64,000 nt of DNA from Siphonobacter curvatus (lineage in GTDB: Bacteria; Bacteroidota; Bacteroidia; Cytophagales; Spirosomataceae). The stretch spans positions 62,001 to 126,000 of the forward strand of contig NZ_PTRA01000006.1 of assembly GCF_002943425.1 (NCBI RefSeq). Reading direction: 5' to 3'. The notes below the pieces were generated by a model. That model worked only from the letters and a program-made list of their open reading frames with translations. It was not told the origin of the DNA and did not search any database. Numbering within the stretch: position 1 is the stretch's first letter; every line of letters begins with the position of its first letter. The position numbers and the translations under genes were made by a program. Below, piece by piece: positions 8,861-17,709 of the stretch.

Positions 8861-10201
8861 TTATCGACTGAATAGATTTGTTCCGACCGCGTAGCCTAAC
8901 TCTTCGAGGCTTTGCATCCGGTTGTTCTGGAGTTGACGGTACTGAATCTGACTATTTTTATACGAATCGAAAAAGTCCAGAAACTCGACTACGTCGATAT
9001 TTTGCTTGCGGTAATTCGTAGTTACGCCATCAATGAGACGCGAAAAGTCTTCGTTAAAGCGAGTATCAAACTGCTGGTATAACTGGTTGGTCTGGAGCAC
9101 TTTTACATACGCTTTCTGTACTTCGCTCTGCACCTGCAATCGATAGGCGGCAATGCCCTGTTGACTGGCCTGCGTACGAATTTTTGCCGCTTCGATGTTG
9201 CCTTGGTTTTTATTGAAAATGGGTACGGGCAATCCAACGCCCACCCCGACATAATTTGAACCAAAAGCCCCGTTGCGGTCAAAGGTCGCCTGCACGGTCA
9301 GATCAGGTTTGGCCAATGCTTTCTGTAGAATCAGATTCTGCTGTTCAAGTTTGGACTGATCGGTATACGCTTTCAGATCGTACCGATTTTCCTCCGCCCG
9401 ATTGTACAAATCATTCAGCGTCAGTGAAGCCGGATTGTAGGCTTCAAGCTCCTGTGTCGTAACTTCAGGCCGTACCACCGTCGCCGGATTCATATTTAAT
9501 AGTACCGCCAATTCAGCCTGATCGTTGGCCAGTTGCAAGATAAGTGACTGTTTTTCCGTCGTCAGATTAAACAGATACGCTTTCAGCCGGGTTAGATCTT
9601 TCAGGGGAACGTTCCCTTTTTCGTACTGCTGCTGGTACAGCGTCACCGTCTGCTGAAGCGTCTGAATTTCCTCGTCGTAAATACTAATTGACTGTTGATT
9701 AAAGTACAGACTGTAAAACGTACTCCGCAGGTCATACCGCAACGTTCGGATCACATCCTGAAAACGGTCACGAGCAATTTCGGTACTGGTTTGAGCGATG
9801 GCCAATTGCTTGTTCCGTTTACCAGCCAGCAGCAGGAGCTGTTGCAACTGTACAATCTGTTCGGAATTACTTTGGCGAAATGGCAATATAGCCCGTTCCT
9901 TACCCGCGGTAGCCGTACCATTATTGTAAGGCATGATTTCAGCGTATATCGTAGGGTTAGGCCGAAGTTTTGCCTGTATTTCCTGCTTTTGTGACTCGCT
10001 GATGCCCAACTGAGCAATCATCAGGTTTAAGTTCTGCCGGGTAAATTGCTCTTCGGCCTGCGTTAAAGTCAGCTGAAGCGTATCAGTAGGGGCCGCTATT
10101 AGCGGTATTCCTTCCGTAACCTTTGGTTGAGCCTGGGCCTGAAAACCAAGCATAGCCACCAGAAAGGCGATTGGATAAATCAATGACTGACGTACTAACA
10201 T
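8861..10201 (-). CDS. czcC: TolC-family outer-membrane efflux channel (CzcC-like)
   Basis: 446 residues from the ATG at 10201; a TTG 42 bp upstream would put 14 extra residues before the signal peptide, so the ATG is preferred. The signal peptide (residues 1-23, ends AQAQ) is followed by two repeated halves of long amphipathic helices. The second half contains GSNYVGVGVGLPVPIFNKNQ, a conserved strand of the outer-membrane beta-barrel in OEP/TolC proteins. It forms the exit duct of the tripartite pump and is the first gene of the operon. The 377-bp gap upstream separates it from the divergent regulator genes. Confidence 0.9.
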   Translation of the reverse strand: MLVRQSLIYPIAFLVAMLGFQAQAQPKVTEGIPLIAAPTDTLQLTLTQAEEQFTRQNLNLMIAQLGISESQKQEIQAKLRPNPTIYAEIMPYNNGTATAGKERAILPFRQSNSEQIVQLQQLLLLAGKRNKQLAIAQTSTEIARDRFQDVIRTLRYDLRSTFYSLYFNQQSISIYDEEIQTLQQTVTLYQQQYEKGNVPLKDLTRLKAYLFNLTTEKQSLILQLANDQAELAVLLNMNPATVVRPEVTTQELEAYNPASLTLNDLYNRAEENRYDLKAYTDQSKLEQQNLILQKALAKPDLTVQATFDRNGAFGSNYVGVGVGLPVPIFNKNQGNIEAAKIRTQASQQGIAAYRLQVQSEVQKAYVKVLQTNQLYQQFDTRFNEDFSRLIDGVTTNYRKQNIDVVEFLDFFDSYKNSQIQYRQLQNNRMQSLEELGYAVGTNLFSR

Positions 10202-10578
10202 GGAGTAGTTAAGAAAACGTAATAAATCCGAGGCATTTATCAATTAATCGGGTAAAATCATCCGTTTTACTGCCGCTGGTAAAACCCTCGTAACAAATGT
10301 AAATGCCTAAGGTTAGGCCAACATTAAGAGAAGTTAAAGACAGGATTAGAATTCGTTAAAGGTTATATAGTTCTATTTTTAAAGCTTAGGAAAATTGTAT
10401 CTTTGGCCTATATAGGTCTGTTTTTCAGCGTTTTATCAAACCATTAAAGATTAGTACAGGAGTTTTAGTTAAACCGTAAAACCGCTCGTCGGTGATTAAA
10501 AAATTTTAATGTGAGGATTGACGTAGTAACTTGACTTTTCCTGAGTGATTTTAATACGCCACCTCGATTGGGTTCTGT
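10202..10578. promoter_or_regulatory. Divergent control region between efflux operon and its two-component system
   Basis: This gap contains the promoters of both divergent operons. A Bacteroidota -7 box TATCTTTG lies at 10398-10405 on the + strand, about 170 bp before the regulator start; no good -33 TTG is seen at the right distance. The region is AT-rich and the probable binding site for the response regulator, but no convincing direct-repeat operator was picked out. Confidence 0.45.
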
Positions 10579-11268
10579 ATGCGGATATTAATTGTAGAAG
10601 ATGAGTTAAAACTCGCTACTTCGCTCAAACGCGGATTGGACGAATACGGCTTTCAGGCCTCCGTAGCTCTGGATGGAGCTTCCGCGAAGAAAGCTCTGGA
10701 ACTGGGAGAGATTAATCTGGTCATACTGGATATTAATTTGCCCGACATCAATGGGTACGACCTGTGTCGCTACATTCACGAACGAAACAGCCATATTCCC
10801 ATCATTATCCTGACTGCTCTGGGTACGATTGAAAATAAACTCACGGGCTTCGACGCGGGTGCCGATGACTATCTGGTAAAACCCTTCGAGTTCAGTGAAC
10901 TGCTAGCCCGCATTCAGGTAAGCCGCAAACGGACCCAGCAGTCCAGTACCTCTGCCGCTCACAGCCAATTGAGCATTGCGGATCTGGTACTCGATCTACG
11001 GGAAAAAACGGTAAGCCGGGCCGGTCGCACTGTTAACGTTACTCCCCGTGAAATTGCCTTGTTGGAGTACTTTTTGAGAAATCAGGGGACCGTACTCACC
11101 CGAAACGAAATTGCCGAAAACGTCTGGGATATTCCTTTTGACACAGGCACCAACCTGATTGATGTATACATTAATACCCTACGAAAGAAAATTGATAAGG
11201 ATTTCACGACCAAACTCATCCATACCCGCAAAGGGATTGGTTACATCATGAAAGAAATGGCCGAATAA
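10579..11268 (+). CDS. OmpR/PhoB-family response regulator of metal efflux
   Basis: 229 residues with a receiver domain (1-115) and a winged-helix DNA-binding domain (130-227). Acidic pocket residues E7 and D8, the phospho-acceptor D51 (VILDINLPDINGYD) and K101 (DYLVKPFEF) are all in place. The C-terminal half has TPREIALLEYFLRN and the wing segment HTRKGIGYIM, typical of OmpR-type regulators such as CusR and CopR. It lies 2 bp before its sensor kinase and divergent from the efflux operon, so it most likely activates that operon on metal stress and may control itself. The link to metal is inferred from the neighbours. Confidence 0.92.
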   Translation: MRILIVEDELKLATSLKRGLDEYGFQASVALDGASAKKALELGEINLVILDINLPDINGYDLCRYIHERNSHIPIIILTALGTIENKLTGFDAGADDYLVKPFEFSELLARIQVSRKRTQQSSTSAAHSQLSIADLVLDLREKTVSRAGRTVNVTPREIALLEYFLRNQGTVLTRNEIAENVWDIPFDTGTNLIDVYINTLRKKIDKDFTTKLIHTRKGIGYIMKEMAE

Positions 11269-11270
11269 AC

Positions 11271-12698
11271 ATGCACCTCCGTACCCGCCTGTCCCTTACC
11301 TTCGTCGTTGTGGTTTCGCCCGTGCTGCTCCTGTTTCTGGCGAACTTTTACTACTACTTCTCTACCTCGAATCGGGATTACTTTCTGAATATCGTTAAAA
11401 ACCGGGGTGTGACGATGACGCACCTCATGTCGCGGGGGGAATCGCTGGATCGTTCGCTGTTACGATGGATTGACGAAGGGACTTATACCTCTTTATCCAA
11501 CCGCCGCGTAGCCATTTTCGATGAACAAAATCAACTCCTGTACGACAGTGGGGAGCTGGATGACAAGGAAATCCAGGAACCTCCCTTTACGATCACCGAA
11601 CCGCTGTTACAACAGATTACCAGTCAGAAGGTAGTTTCGATCAGCGATGGCGAACGCATGGGTTACGGTCTTTTACTGCACAACTCCAAAGGGCAACGGT
11701 ACAAAGTAGTTTCGTACGCCATTGATGATTACGGGCAGCAGAAAATGCACGAAATGATTACGGTCTCAGTAGCTACCCTGGTGATTGCCTTTTTGGTAGT
11801 TATCGTTCTGAGTCAGATTTTCGCCCGCCGCTCCATCAAACCGATCTCGAATATGATCGAAAAAATTGAGCAGATCAAAGTTTCAAATCTGGAATTACGC
11901 TTGCCCGTACCGCCCGACGCGGACGATGAGCTGAGTCGACTGGCGGTATCGTTTAATCAGATGCTCGACCGGATTTCCAGTTTCGAAATGCAACGGAGTT
12001 TTGTCTCTAACGCATCGCATGAGTTACGAACTCCTTTAACTCTGATTACCAACCAGATTGAGGTATCTTTAATTAAACCTCGTTCGAGTGAAGAGTATCA
12101 GAATTTATTAAAATCACTTCTGGAAGATATTAATCGCCTGAACGCGTTATCGAATGGATTGCTCGAACTAGCTCAGTTTGACGTGAAGGAAATTCAGGTG
12201 ACTTGGGCAACCGTACAGCTCGACGAAGTGATCTACGAAGCCGTCGCTTCGGTACTGCATAAATACCCTAATTACCGCATCAGTTTTGCAACGGATGCTC
12301 AGGATGAAGATGAATCTTTACCCGCCATTGCCATAAGGGGTGAAGAATCGCTTTTACAAATGGCCTTTATGAATTTGATTGAAAACGGCTGTAAGTTCTC
12401 GTCCGATCATCATACGCAGATCACCGTGAAGCCTCATTCGGACTACGTCGAAGTACTTTTCGAAGATCAGGGTATCGGCATTGCCGAATCGGAGCTTGAC
12501 TATATATTCCAGCCTTTCTACCGGGCTACCAATTCTCATGCGATCAAGGGAAACGGGATTGGTTTATCTCTCACCGAGAAGATTATTAAACTACACCGAG
12601 GCCGAATTATGGTAACTTCTCTACTGGATCAGGGTACCCGTTTTCAGGTGGACTTACCCTCTTTACCCGCCCTCAACGAAGAAGTAAAAGAAAGCTAG
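11271..12698 (+). CDS. Sensor histidine kinase, partner of the efflux regulator
   Basis: 475 residues. TM1 at about 10-30, a periplasmic sensor region 31-160, TM2 at about 161-185, HAMP to about 240, HisKA with the phospho-acceptor His250 in SHELRTPLT, and an HATPase with N-box (NLIENGCKF), G1 (EDQGIGI) and G2 (GNGIGLSL) motifs. It should autophosphorylate on ATP and pass phosphate to the regulator encoded just upstream. The periplasmic region is short and resembles CusS-like sensors only in size; the ligand is unknown. All catalytic boxes look intact. Confidence 0.92.
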   Translation: MHLRTRLSLTFVVVVSPVLLLFLANFYYYFSTSNRDYFLNIVKNRGVTMTHLMSRGESLDRSLLRWIDEGTYTSLSNRRVAIFDEQNQLLYDSGELDDKEIQEPPFTITEPLLQQITSQKVVSISDGERMGYGLLLHNSKGQRYKVVSYAIDDYGQQKMHEMITVSVATLVIAFLVVIVLSQIFARRSIKPISNMIEKIEQIKVSNLELRLPVPPDADDELSRLAVSFNQMLDRISSFEMQRSFVSNASHELRTPLTLITNQIEVSLIKPRSSEEYQNLLKSLLEDINRLNALSNGLLELAQFDVKEIQVTWATVQLDEVIYEAVASVLHKYPNYRISFATDAQDEDESLPAIAIRGEESLLQMAFMNLIENGCKFSSDHHTQITVKPHSDYVEVLFEDQGIGIAESELDYIFQPFYRATNSHAIKGNGIGLSLTEKIIKLHRGRIMVTSLLDQGTRFQVDLPSLPALNEEVKES

Positions 12699-12778
12699 AG
12701 CATGGGTCTAGACATTATCATTTCTAAACAATCCGGCGTCCACTCGCCTTATAGCGTATAGGCATCGCCACCTACGTT

Positions 12779-14896
12779 ATGAAATACCTTGCATTGATCG
12801 GAGCCTTCGCTCTGTTAGGCTGGAGTTGTAGCAGTCCCGAAAAACCCTCGGAAGATTGGCCCACGTACGGAGGCAACTACGCTGGTAACCGTTACTCTAA
12901 ACTCGATCAGATTAATCGCAGCAATGTCTCGCAGCTTAAAGTAGCCTGGAGCTATAAGGCCGTTCAGGGGGAAAATCCGTTTGAGATTCAGTGTCAGCCT
13001 TTAATGATCCATGGAATCCTGTACGGAACGACGCCGCTCCTGAAGCTCTTCGCTTTGAAAGCCGATACGGGGGAAGAACTCTGGAAGTTTGACCCTTTCG
13101 AGAATCAGATCCCTACCTTCCATCCCATCCGGGGTTTGATGTACTGGCCGGAAGGGAAACGGATTTACTATTCGGCGGGCTCCCGGTTGTTTGCTTTGGA
13201 TGCCGAGAAAGGCACGTTGGTGTCTGAATTTGGCGAGAAGGGTTCCATCGATTTACATGAAGGTGTAGGCGATGGCCTGGACCGGGACGTAAACGCGTTA
13301 CCGGTTGATGCTACCAGTCCGGGCATCATTTATAAAGAAACCCTGGTAATGGGTTCGCGGGTAGGTGAAGGTACGGATGCCGCTCCCGGTTACATACGCG
13401 GTTTCGATGTCCGTTCGGGCAAACTCAAATGGGTTTTTCATACCATTCCTCACCCGGGTGAATACGGCTATGATACCTGGCCTAAAGATGCCTGGAAAAA
13501 GAGTGGGGCCGCTAATAATTGGGGAGGCATGGTATTGGATGAAAAACGTGGGGTGGTTTATCTCGGTACGGGCTCTCCCTCCAGTGATTTCTACGGGGGT
13601 GCTCGGGAAGGAACAAACCTTTTTTCTGACTGTATTCTGGCTCTAGACGCGGAGACGGGGAAACGACTCTGGCATTTCCAGACGATCCATCACGACTTAT
13701 GGGATCGCGATATTCCCTGTTCACCAACGTTAACCACCGTAGTTCATCAGGGAAAAAAAGTAGAAGTAGTCGTACAGGCGACGAAAGACGGTCTGGTGTA
13801 CGTATTGAACCGAGATACGGGAGAATCGCTGTTTCCGATTGAAGAAAGCCCGGTACCAACCGAAGCTCTCCCCGGTGAAAAGCCCTGGCCTACGCAAAAA
13901 TACCCGTTGAAACCAGCTCCGCTCACGCGACAGTTTTTAACGGAAGCGGATATCACTACGCGTACCCCCGAGGCTCATGCCTTTGTACTGAAGCGTTTTC
14001 AGCAAACGCGTTCCGGAAACAAATTCATCCCGCCCAGCAAGGAAGGAACGCTGGTTTTTGGATTAGGAGGTGGAGCTGAATGGGGTGGCAGTGCCGTTGA
14101 CGAGCAGGGTATTCTCTATCAAAATGCCAATGAGATGGTCTGGGATGTGCAAATGGAAGAATTTAAACGTCAGAAATCCCAACCGCTCTCGGGTGAAACG
14201 TTGTACCTCGATCATTGCTCGATTTGCCACGGCTCCGAACGTAAAGGCAATGGGGTCGAATACCCCGACTTACGGAATGTAAAAGCCAAGTATTCACCTC
14301 AACAGGTGATGCAAATTTTGCAGACGGGACGTGGCCGTATGCCTTCGTTTCAGCAGGTACCGGAAAAAACGCGTCTGGCCATTGTCAATTTTCTTTTGGG
14401 AATTAATAAGCCCATTCCGCCTGATCCCCATGATTCAAAGCCCGCGGTAACTACCGCTGATACACCACCCCCTCCACCTTATGTGAATACGGGTTGGAAA
14501 CGTTTTCTCGATCCCGATGGCTATCCGGCTATTACGCCACCTTGGGGTACCCTGAATGCAATTGATCTTAACACGGGGGAATACCTTTGGAGAGTTGCAC
14601 TTGGTGAGTTTCCGGAATTGACAAAGAAAGGACTACCTGTTACGGGAACGGAGAGCTACGGAGGTCCCTTGGTTACGGCTGGAGGTTTGGTATTCATAGC
14701 TGCTACAAAGGATGAACGCTTCCGGGCTTTCGACAAAAAAACGGGTAAAGTAGTGTGGGAATACCAACTGCCTGCGGGTGGTTTCGCTACACCCATGACG
14801 TATCAGATGAACGGGAAACAATATATTGTATTAGCCGTAGGTGGTGTTAAAAATGGGCATAAACCAGGGGGTTACTATCTCGCTTTCAGTTTATAA
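12779..14896 (+). CDS. PQQ-dependent dehydrogenase with cytochrome c domain, lipoprotein
   Basis: 705 residues. The signal ends in a lipobox (GWSC, Cys17), so the enzyme is probably periplasmic and membrane-tethered. An eight-bladed quinoprotein propeller occupies roughly 25-455 and 560-705, with tryptophan-docking-like repeats (for example GKRLWHF, TGKVVWEY). A mono-heme cytochrome c domain is inserted between them: CSICH at 480-484 binds heme and Met521 (GRGRMPS) is the likely axial ligand. The enzyme would oxidise a sugar or alcohol with PQQ and pass electrons to the respiratory chain through its heme. The substrate is unknown. It is 80 bp after the sensor kinase gene, with no terminator seen between. 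Confidence 0.88.
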   Translation: MKYLALIGAFALLGWSCSSPEKPSEDWPTYGGNYAGNRYSKLDQINRSNVSQLKVAWSYKAVQGENPFEIQCQPLMIHGILYGTTPLLKLFALKADTGEELWKFDPFENQIPTFHPIRGLMYWPEGKRIYYSAGSRLFALDAEKGTLVSEFGEKGSIDLHEGVGDGLDRDVNALPVDATSPGIIYKETLVMGSRVGEGTDAAPGYIRGFDVRSGKLKWVFHTIPHPGEYGYDTWPKDAWKKSGAANNWGGMVLDEKRGVVYLGTGSPSSDFYGGAREGTNLFSDCILALDAETGKRLWHFQTIHHDLWDRDIPCSPTLTTVVHQGKKVEVVVQATKDGLVYVLNRDTGESLFPIEESPVPTEALPGEKPWPTQKYPLKPAPLTRQFLTEADITTRTPEAHAFVLKRFQQTRSGNKFIPPSKEGTLVFGLGGGAEWGGSAVDEQGILYQNANEMVWDVQMEEFKRQKSQPLSGETLYLDHCSICHGSERKGNGVEYPDLRNVKAKYSPQQVMQILQTGRGRMPSFQQVPEKTRLAIVNFLLGINKPIPPDPHDSKPAVTTADTPPPPPYVNTGWKRFLDPDGYPAITPPWGTLNAIDLNTGEYLWRVALGEFPELTKKGLPVTGTESYGGPLVTAGGLVFIAATKDERFRAFDKKTGKVVWEYQLPAGGFATPMTYQMNGKQYIVLAVGGVKNGHKPGGYYLAFSL

Positions 14897-14912
14897 CAGT
14901 TTTATTGAGGAA

Positions 14913-14934
14913 CTAATTTTGACGTTAAAATTAG
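14913..14934. repeat. Near-palindrome with AACGTT-type core at the left edge of the replicon
   Basis: The arms ctaatttt and aaaattag flank gacgtt, giving a 22-bp near-perfect palindrome with one off-centre mismatch. The same type of core recurs at 14945 and 14957 and densely at 17583-18909. Confidence 0.6.
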
Positions 14935-15168
14935 GGGTGTAATAGACGTTTTAAAGGACGTTTGCTATGCCGCTAATTTTAGTTTTATGTGTTTCTTCGT
15001 TACCCTCTTTCCAACACGAAAACTGGCAATAGAACCTGTCATTAGGATTCGAATAATATACGCAATGCAGTCGGTATTTCGGATCGATTGATGAATAGTC
15101 ACTTTAGAGTAGGATTTGTAACCAGCTTGTAATCAGGGTAATCGATTGCTTTTCCTTTCGCCCCATCT

Positions 15169-15684
15169 TAATAAAATGTAGTTTGGTCGGTCATTGCCAT
15201 TTCGGTAAATCCAATAGTATGGTTGAAGCTAAACCACTGATAATCAATAGGTCTATATTAAATAAAATGTGGTTTGGTCGGTCATTGCTGGACTCACATC
15301 AGCTTGATCCCAATCCTGATTCTTTAATAAAATGTAGTTTGGTCGTCCCGTATTTTACTTGAAAATATAGATTGTAATTATCTGAAAATCAGAGAATTAA
15401 CATGTCAATTTTTACACAAACCGCTTAATAAAATGTAGTTTGGTCGGTGTATTTCCCAAGTCTCAAAAAGAACCTAGTGGTTTATTAAGATGTCTCATAA
15501 TCAGCTAGTTATTTGTTTGTAGCGATTTTACACCTCTCGTAACCAATCATTTTGGAGGAGAAGGGTTTTAATAAAATGTATTTTGGTCGGTGTACACCTG
15601 CAAAGATGGATCGGGAAAGGATACTTCTAGGCTTTGTAGCCTTGCTGACCGGGGATCGGAATAAAAAAATGTAGTTTGGTCGGT
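15169..15684 (+). repeat. Distal iteron array (six copies)
   Basis: Copies end at about 15191, 15282, 15347 (last bases altered), 15448, 15591 and 15684. Each has the core aaatgtagtttggtcggt with at most one or two changes (for example g or t replacing the central a). Spacing is irregular (65-143 bp). The first two also share a following cattgc. Dispersed copies like these often act in copy-number control by titrating or handcuffing the initiator. Confidence 0.85.
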
Positions 15685-15888
15685 GTGATGAAGTAAGATT
15701 TTAAGGACGAGTTCAATAAGAGCCTTTGTGAGGCCTTTAAATGGCTAACTGGAGTAAGGGTGAATGCTTCGCTTAGAAAATGGCTGAGAGAGGCTGTATT
15801 TGCGAGCTGTCGGTTCTGACGTTGGTTGAGTTAAGTTCACTTTCTAGGCCAATTGATAAACTAAAAATATAGTTCACGCCCTGACTCC

Positions 15889-15960
15889 CTTTTTTTCTTT
15901 GCCAAGCTTTTTGATTTTTTTGATTTTTTACAAAAGTCTTTTTTTGATTTCAACAGAAAC
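15889..15960. other. T-rich putative DNA unwinding element
   Basis: Long T-runs broken by short gattttt units lie between the two iteron groups, about 120 bp from the DnaA box. Such low-melting tracts are where the helix opens in iteron origins. Placement is inference from composition. Confidence 0.45.
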
Positions 15961-16073
15961 GAAGCGGGGGGGCTTTTTTCATTCATCAAGAGTTTGTGTT
16001 TTTCAATATCTCTTGATAATCTCTTGAAGGGAAAAACGAGCGTTGTAATGAGTTGATTATTAGTATTTTACCT

Positions 16074-16082
16074 TGTGGATAA
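16074..16082 (-). promoter_or_regulatory. DnaA box
   Basis: tgtggataa is the exact complement of the consensus TTATCCACA. It lies 5 bp before the proximal iteron array, as expected for an origin that needs both the plasmid initiator and host DnaA. Confidence 0.75.
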
Positions 16083-16086
16083 CTTT

Positions 16087-16195
16087 TATAAAATGTAGTT
16101 TGGTCGGTAAAAACATGGACTTTGGTCGGTATTTTCCATTTAAAAAATGGGGTTTGGTCGGTAAACCCGATCCATAAAAATGTAGTTTGGTTGGT
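16087..16195 (+). repeat. Proximal iteron array (four copies) upstream of rep
   Basis: Copies end at 16108, 16130, 16162 and 16195, so the steps are 22, 32 and 33 bp, close to two or three helical turns. The initiator molecules would therefore sit on the same DNA face. The second copy is the most diverged (acatggactttggtcggt). A half-copy follows at 16197-16211. Their position 80-190 bp before the rep start suggests they also autoregulate rep. Confidence 0.85.
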
Positions 16196-16277
16196 AATAA
16201 AATGTATTTGTTCAAACTAGGTACATTATATTCTTTTTTATGCGTTATTTGTTCAGTCATAGCCGATCTCTTAACCC

Positions 16278-17180
16278 ATGAATGCACAGATAGAAATTTA
16301 TCAGGACAACTTCCTTACACAGGCCCGTTACGAGATGACGGAGACGGAGCGAAATATCCTCTACATGGTTATTGCTCAGGTTCGTCCCGATGATTCACCC
16401 ATGAAAGTCTATCAGGTTTCCATCAAGGAAATTGCAAAAATTATGGGTAGTGAAGAGATTAAATTTGAAGCGTATAAAAATGCAACGGCCCGCATCGTCA
16501 CCCGACTCGTACAGGGGTATTTGCCCAACGGGGATTTCCTGCAGACGACCTTTGCCGCTTCGGCGAAGTACAAAAAAGGGACGGGCATTATCGAAATTGC
16601 CCTGTCCCAGGAAATTCGCCCTTTCTACGTTGATCTGAAAGAACGCTTTACAAAAATTCAGTTACAGGCCGCGATAAGTTTGCAGTCCATTTACGCCAAG
16701 CGGATTTACGAATTGTTGTGCATGTACAAGAACATGAAAAACAAGACCTTCCGTCGTAAGCTCGTGGATCTAAAGCTCATGCTGGGTGTGATGGATACCA
16801 AGACGGGCAAGGATAAATACCCCGTATGGACGCAATTTCAACGGGATGTACTGGAAGTAGCCAGTCGCGAAATTAACGGCCATACGGATCTGACTTTTAC
16901 GTTCACGCCTATTCTGGGGGATCGTCCCGGTCGGGGTCGTAAACCCGTGGAACAGGTAGAGTTTGAAGTTTCCTACATTACGCCCAATGTCATTGATTTT
17001 AGTCCCCTGATGGATCGTCTGCTGAATCGTTTCAAGTTACGACAGGACCAGGCCGAGGAAGTCATCGAGTCCTTCCCGATCGAGAAGATTAATAAAATCC
17101 TTTACGACATCGAGGTACGGATGGCGAACAACGAAATCAAAAACGTAGGTAGCTATACCGCCAAATCATTTGGGCTGTAG
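16278..17180 (+). CDS. rep: Plasmid replication initiator, Rep_3/RepB family
   Basis: 300 residues. The N-terminal part (LTQARYEMTETERNILYMVI) and the following winged-helix segments match the Rep_3 (PF01051) initiators of theta-replicating iteron plasmids; a second winged helix covers about residues 125-230, including AISLQSIYAKRIYELLCMYK. The protein would bind the iterons directly upstream, melt the AT-rich tract and recruit the host replisome. Length is normal for the family and no lesion is seen. It is convergent with the RHH/ParA pair. Start at the ATG after aaccc; no Shine-Dalgarno, as usual in this phylum. Confidence 0.9.
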   Translation: MNAQIEIYQDNFLTQARYEMTETERNILYMVIAQVRPDDSPMKVYQVSIKEIAKIMGSEEIKFEAYKNATARIVTRLVQGYLPNGDFLQTTFAASAKYKKGTGIIEIALSQEIRPFYVDLKERFTKIQLQAAISLQSIYAKRIYELLCMYKNMKNKTFRRKLVDLKLMLGVMDTKTGKDKYPVWTQFQRDVLEVASREINGHTDLTFTFTPILGDRPGRGRKPVEQVEFEVSYITPNVIDFSPLMDRLLNRFKLRQDQAEEVIESFPIEKINKILYDIEVRMANNEIKNVGSYTAKSFGL

Positions 17181-17195
17181 AGGGCACTACAGCCC
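17172..17195. terminator. Hairpin between rep and the RHH gene
   Basis: Arms gggctgtag (17172-17180, including the rep stop codon) and ctacagccc (17187-17195) form a 9-bp stem with a 6-base loop between convergent genes. There is no T-run, so its role as a terminator is only likely. Confidence 0.45.
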
Positions 17196-17216
17196 CTCCC
17201 CTACTCCATTCGGGAC

Positions 17217-17582
17217 TTACTCAACGCCGTATTTACGTTTTTCCCGATCAATTTTCTCTTGTACGGCTTCGATGATCCAGTCCGTAACCGAAATGGAAAT
17301 CTTACGGGTTCTACCCCGTTGTGGGCGGTGATTCCGCAGCTCCTTGATCATATGCGTTTCGCTTTCAGTTAACTCAATCGAAAAGCGTTTGAGTACTTCC
17401 GGCACAAGCACAGGTTCGGCTTTCGCGGGTTTAGGCTTGGCTTCTTTACGAGCGGGTTTTTCTTCCAGCTCTTTCTCAACCGGGCGAGTCGTAGAACCTC
17501 CCCGATTGATCACCTCCAGAATTTTATCTTCAGCAACCGAATCACTGGAAGCTTTCTTTTTGGGTGCGGATGAAATGGCCAT
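17217..17582 (-). CDS. Ribbon-helix-helix-type partition/centromere-binding protein candidate
   Basis: 121 residues, basic. The first 75 are low complexity and rich in Lys, Ala, Glu and Pro (EKPARKEAKPKPAKAEPV). The C-terminal part, VLKRFSIELTESETHMIKEL then KISISVTDWIIEAV, has the strand-helix-helix pattern of RHH proteins. It follows parA in the same direction, as small centromere-binding partners (ParG, omega, ParR-like) often do. The 127 bp between the two genes holds several AACGTT-type repeats, which fits a protein that binds its own promoter and the centromere. Family and role are inferred from pattern and context; a plain transcription regulator is the alternative. Confidence 0.7.
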   Translation of the reverse strand: MAISSAPKKKASSDSVAEDKILEVINRGGSTTRPVEKELEEKPARKEAKPKPAKAEPVLVPEVLKRFSIELTESETHMIKELRNHRPQRGRTRKISISVTDWIIEAVQEKIDREKRKYGVE

Positions 17583-17700
17583 AACGTGAATAGATACAGT
17601 GATATTTGCCTTAAAAAATACGTTAAAAGGAGAGCTTTATTTAACGTTAAATTAAAAGGTAAAAATAACGTTAATATTACTAACGAATATTAACGTAAAA
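17583..17700. repeat. AACGTT-type repeats between parA and the RHH gene
   Basis: Six related motifs occur at 17583, 17619, 17643, 17667, 17682 and 17692, the one at 17641-17650 being the palindrome ttaacgttaa. The position suggests autoregulation by the RHH protein and a part of the partition site. Confidence 0.65.
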
Positions 17701-17709
17701 TAATTTAGG

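Larger units (their letters stand above)
14897..16277. other. Iteron-type plasmid replication origin region
   Basis: This gene-free stretch holds about ten copies of an iteron with core aaatgtagtttggtcggt, all in the same orientation. Six are scattered (15169-15684) and four are tightly packed (16087-16195) just before the initiator gene. A perfect DnaA box and a T/A-rich tract (about 15889-15960) lie between. Together these are the standard parts of an iteron-controlled theta origin: initiator sites, DnaA loading site and a melting region. Two AACGTT-type motifs near 14921-14962 link it to the partition repeats further on. Confidence 0.85.

Noticed and set aside
15169-16195. Direct repeats resembling a CRISPR array
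   Set aside because: Spacing is irregular (22-143 bp), there are no cas genes, and a Rep_3 initiator with a DnaA box is adjacent, so these are iterons.
16060-16287. 75-aa minus-strand reading frame
   Set aside because: It lies on top of the proximal iterons and DnaA box; its peptide is a translation of the repeats.
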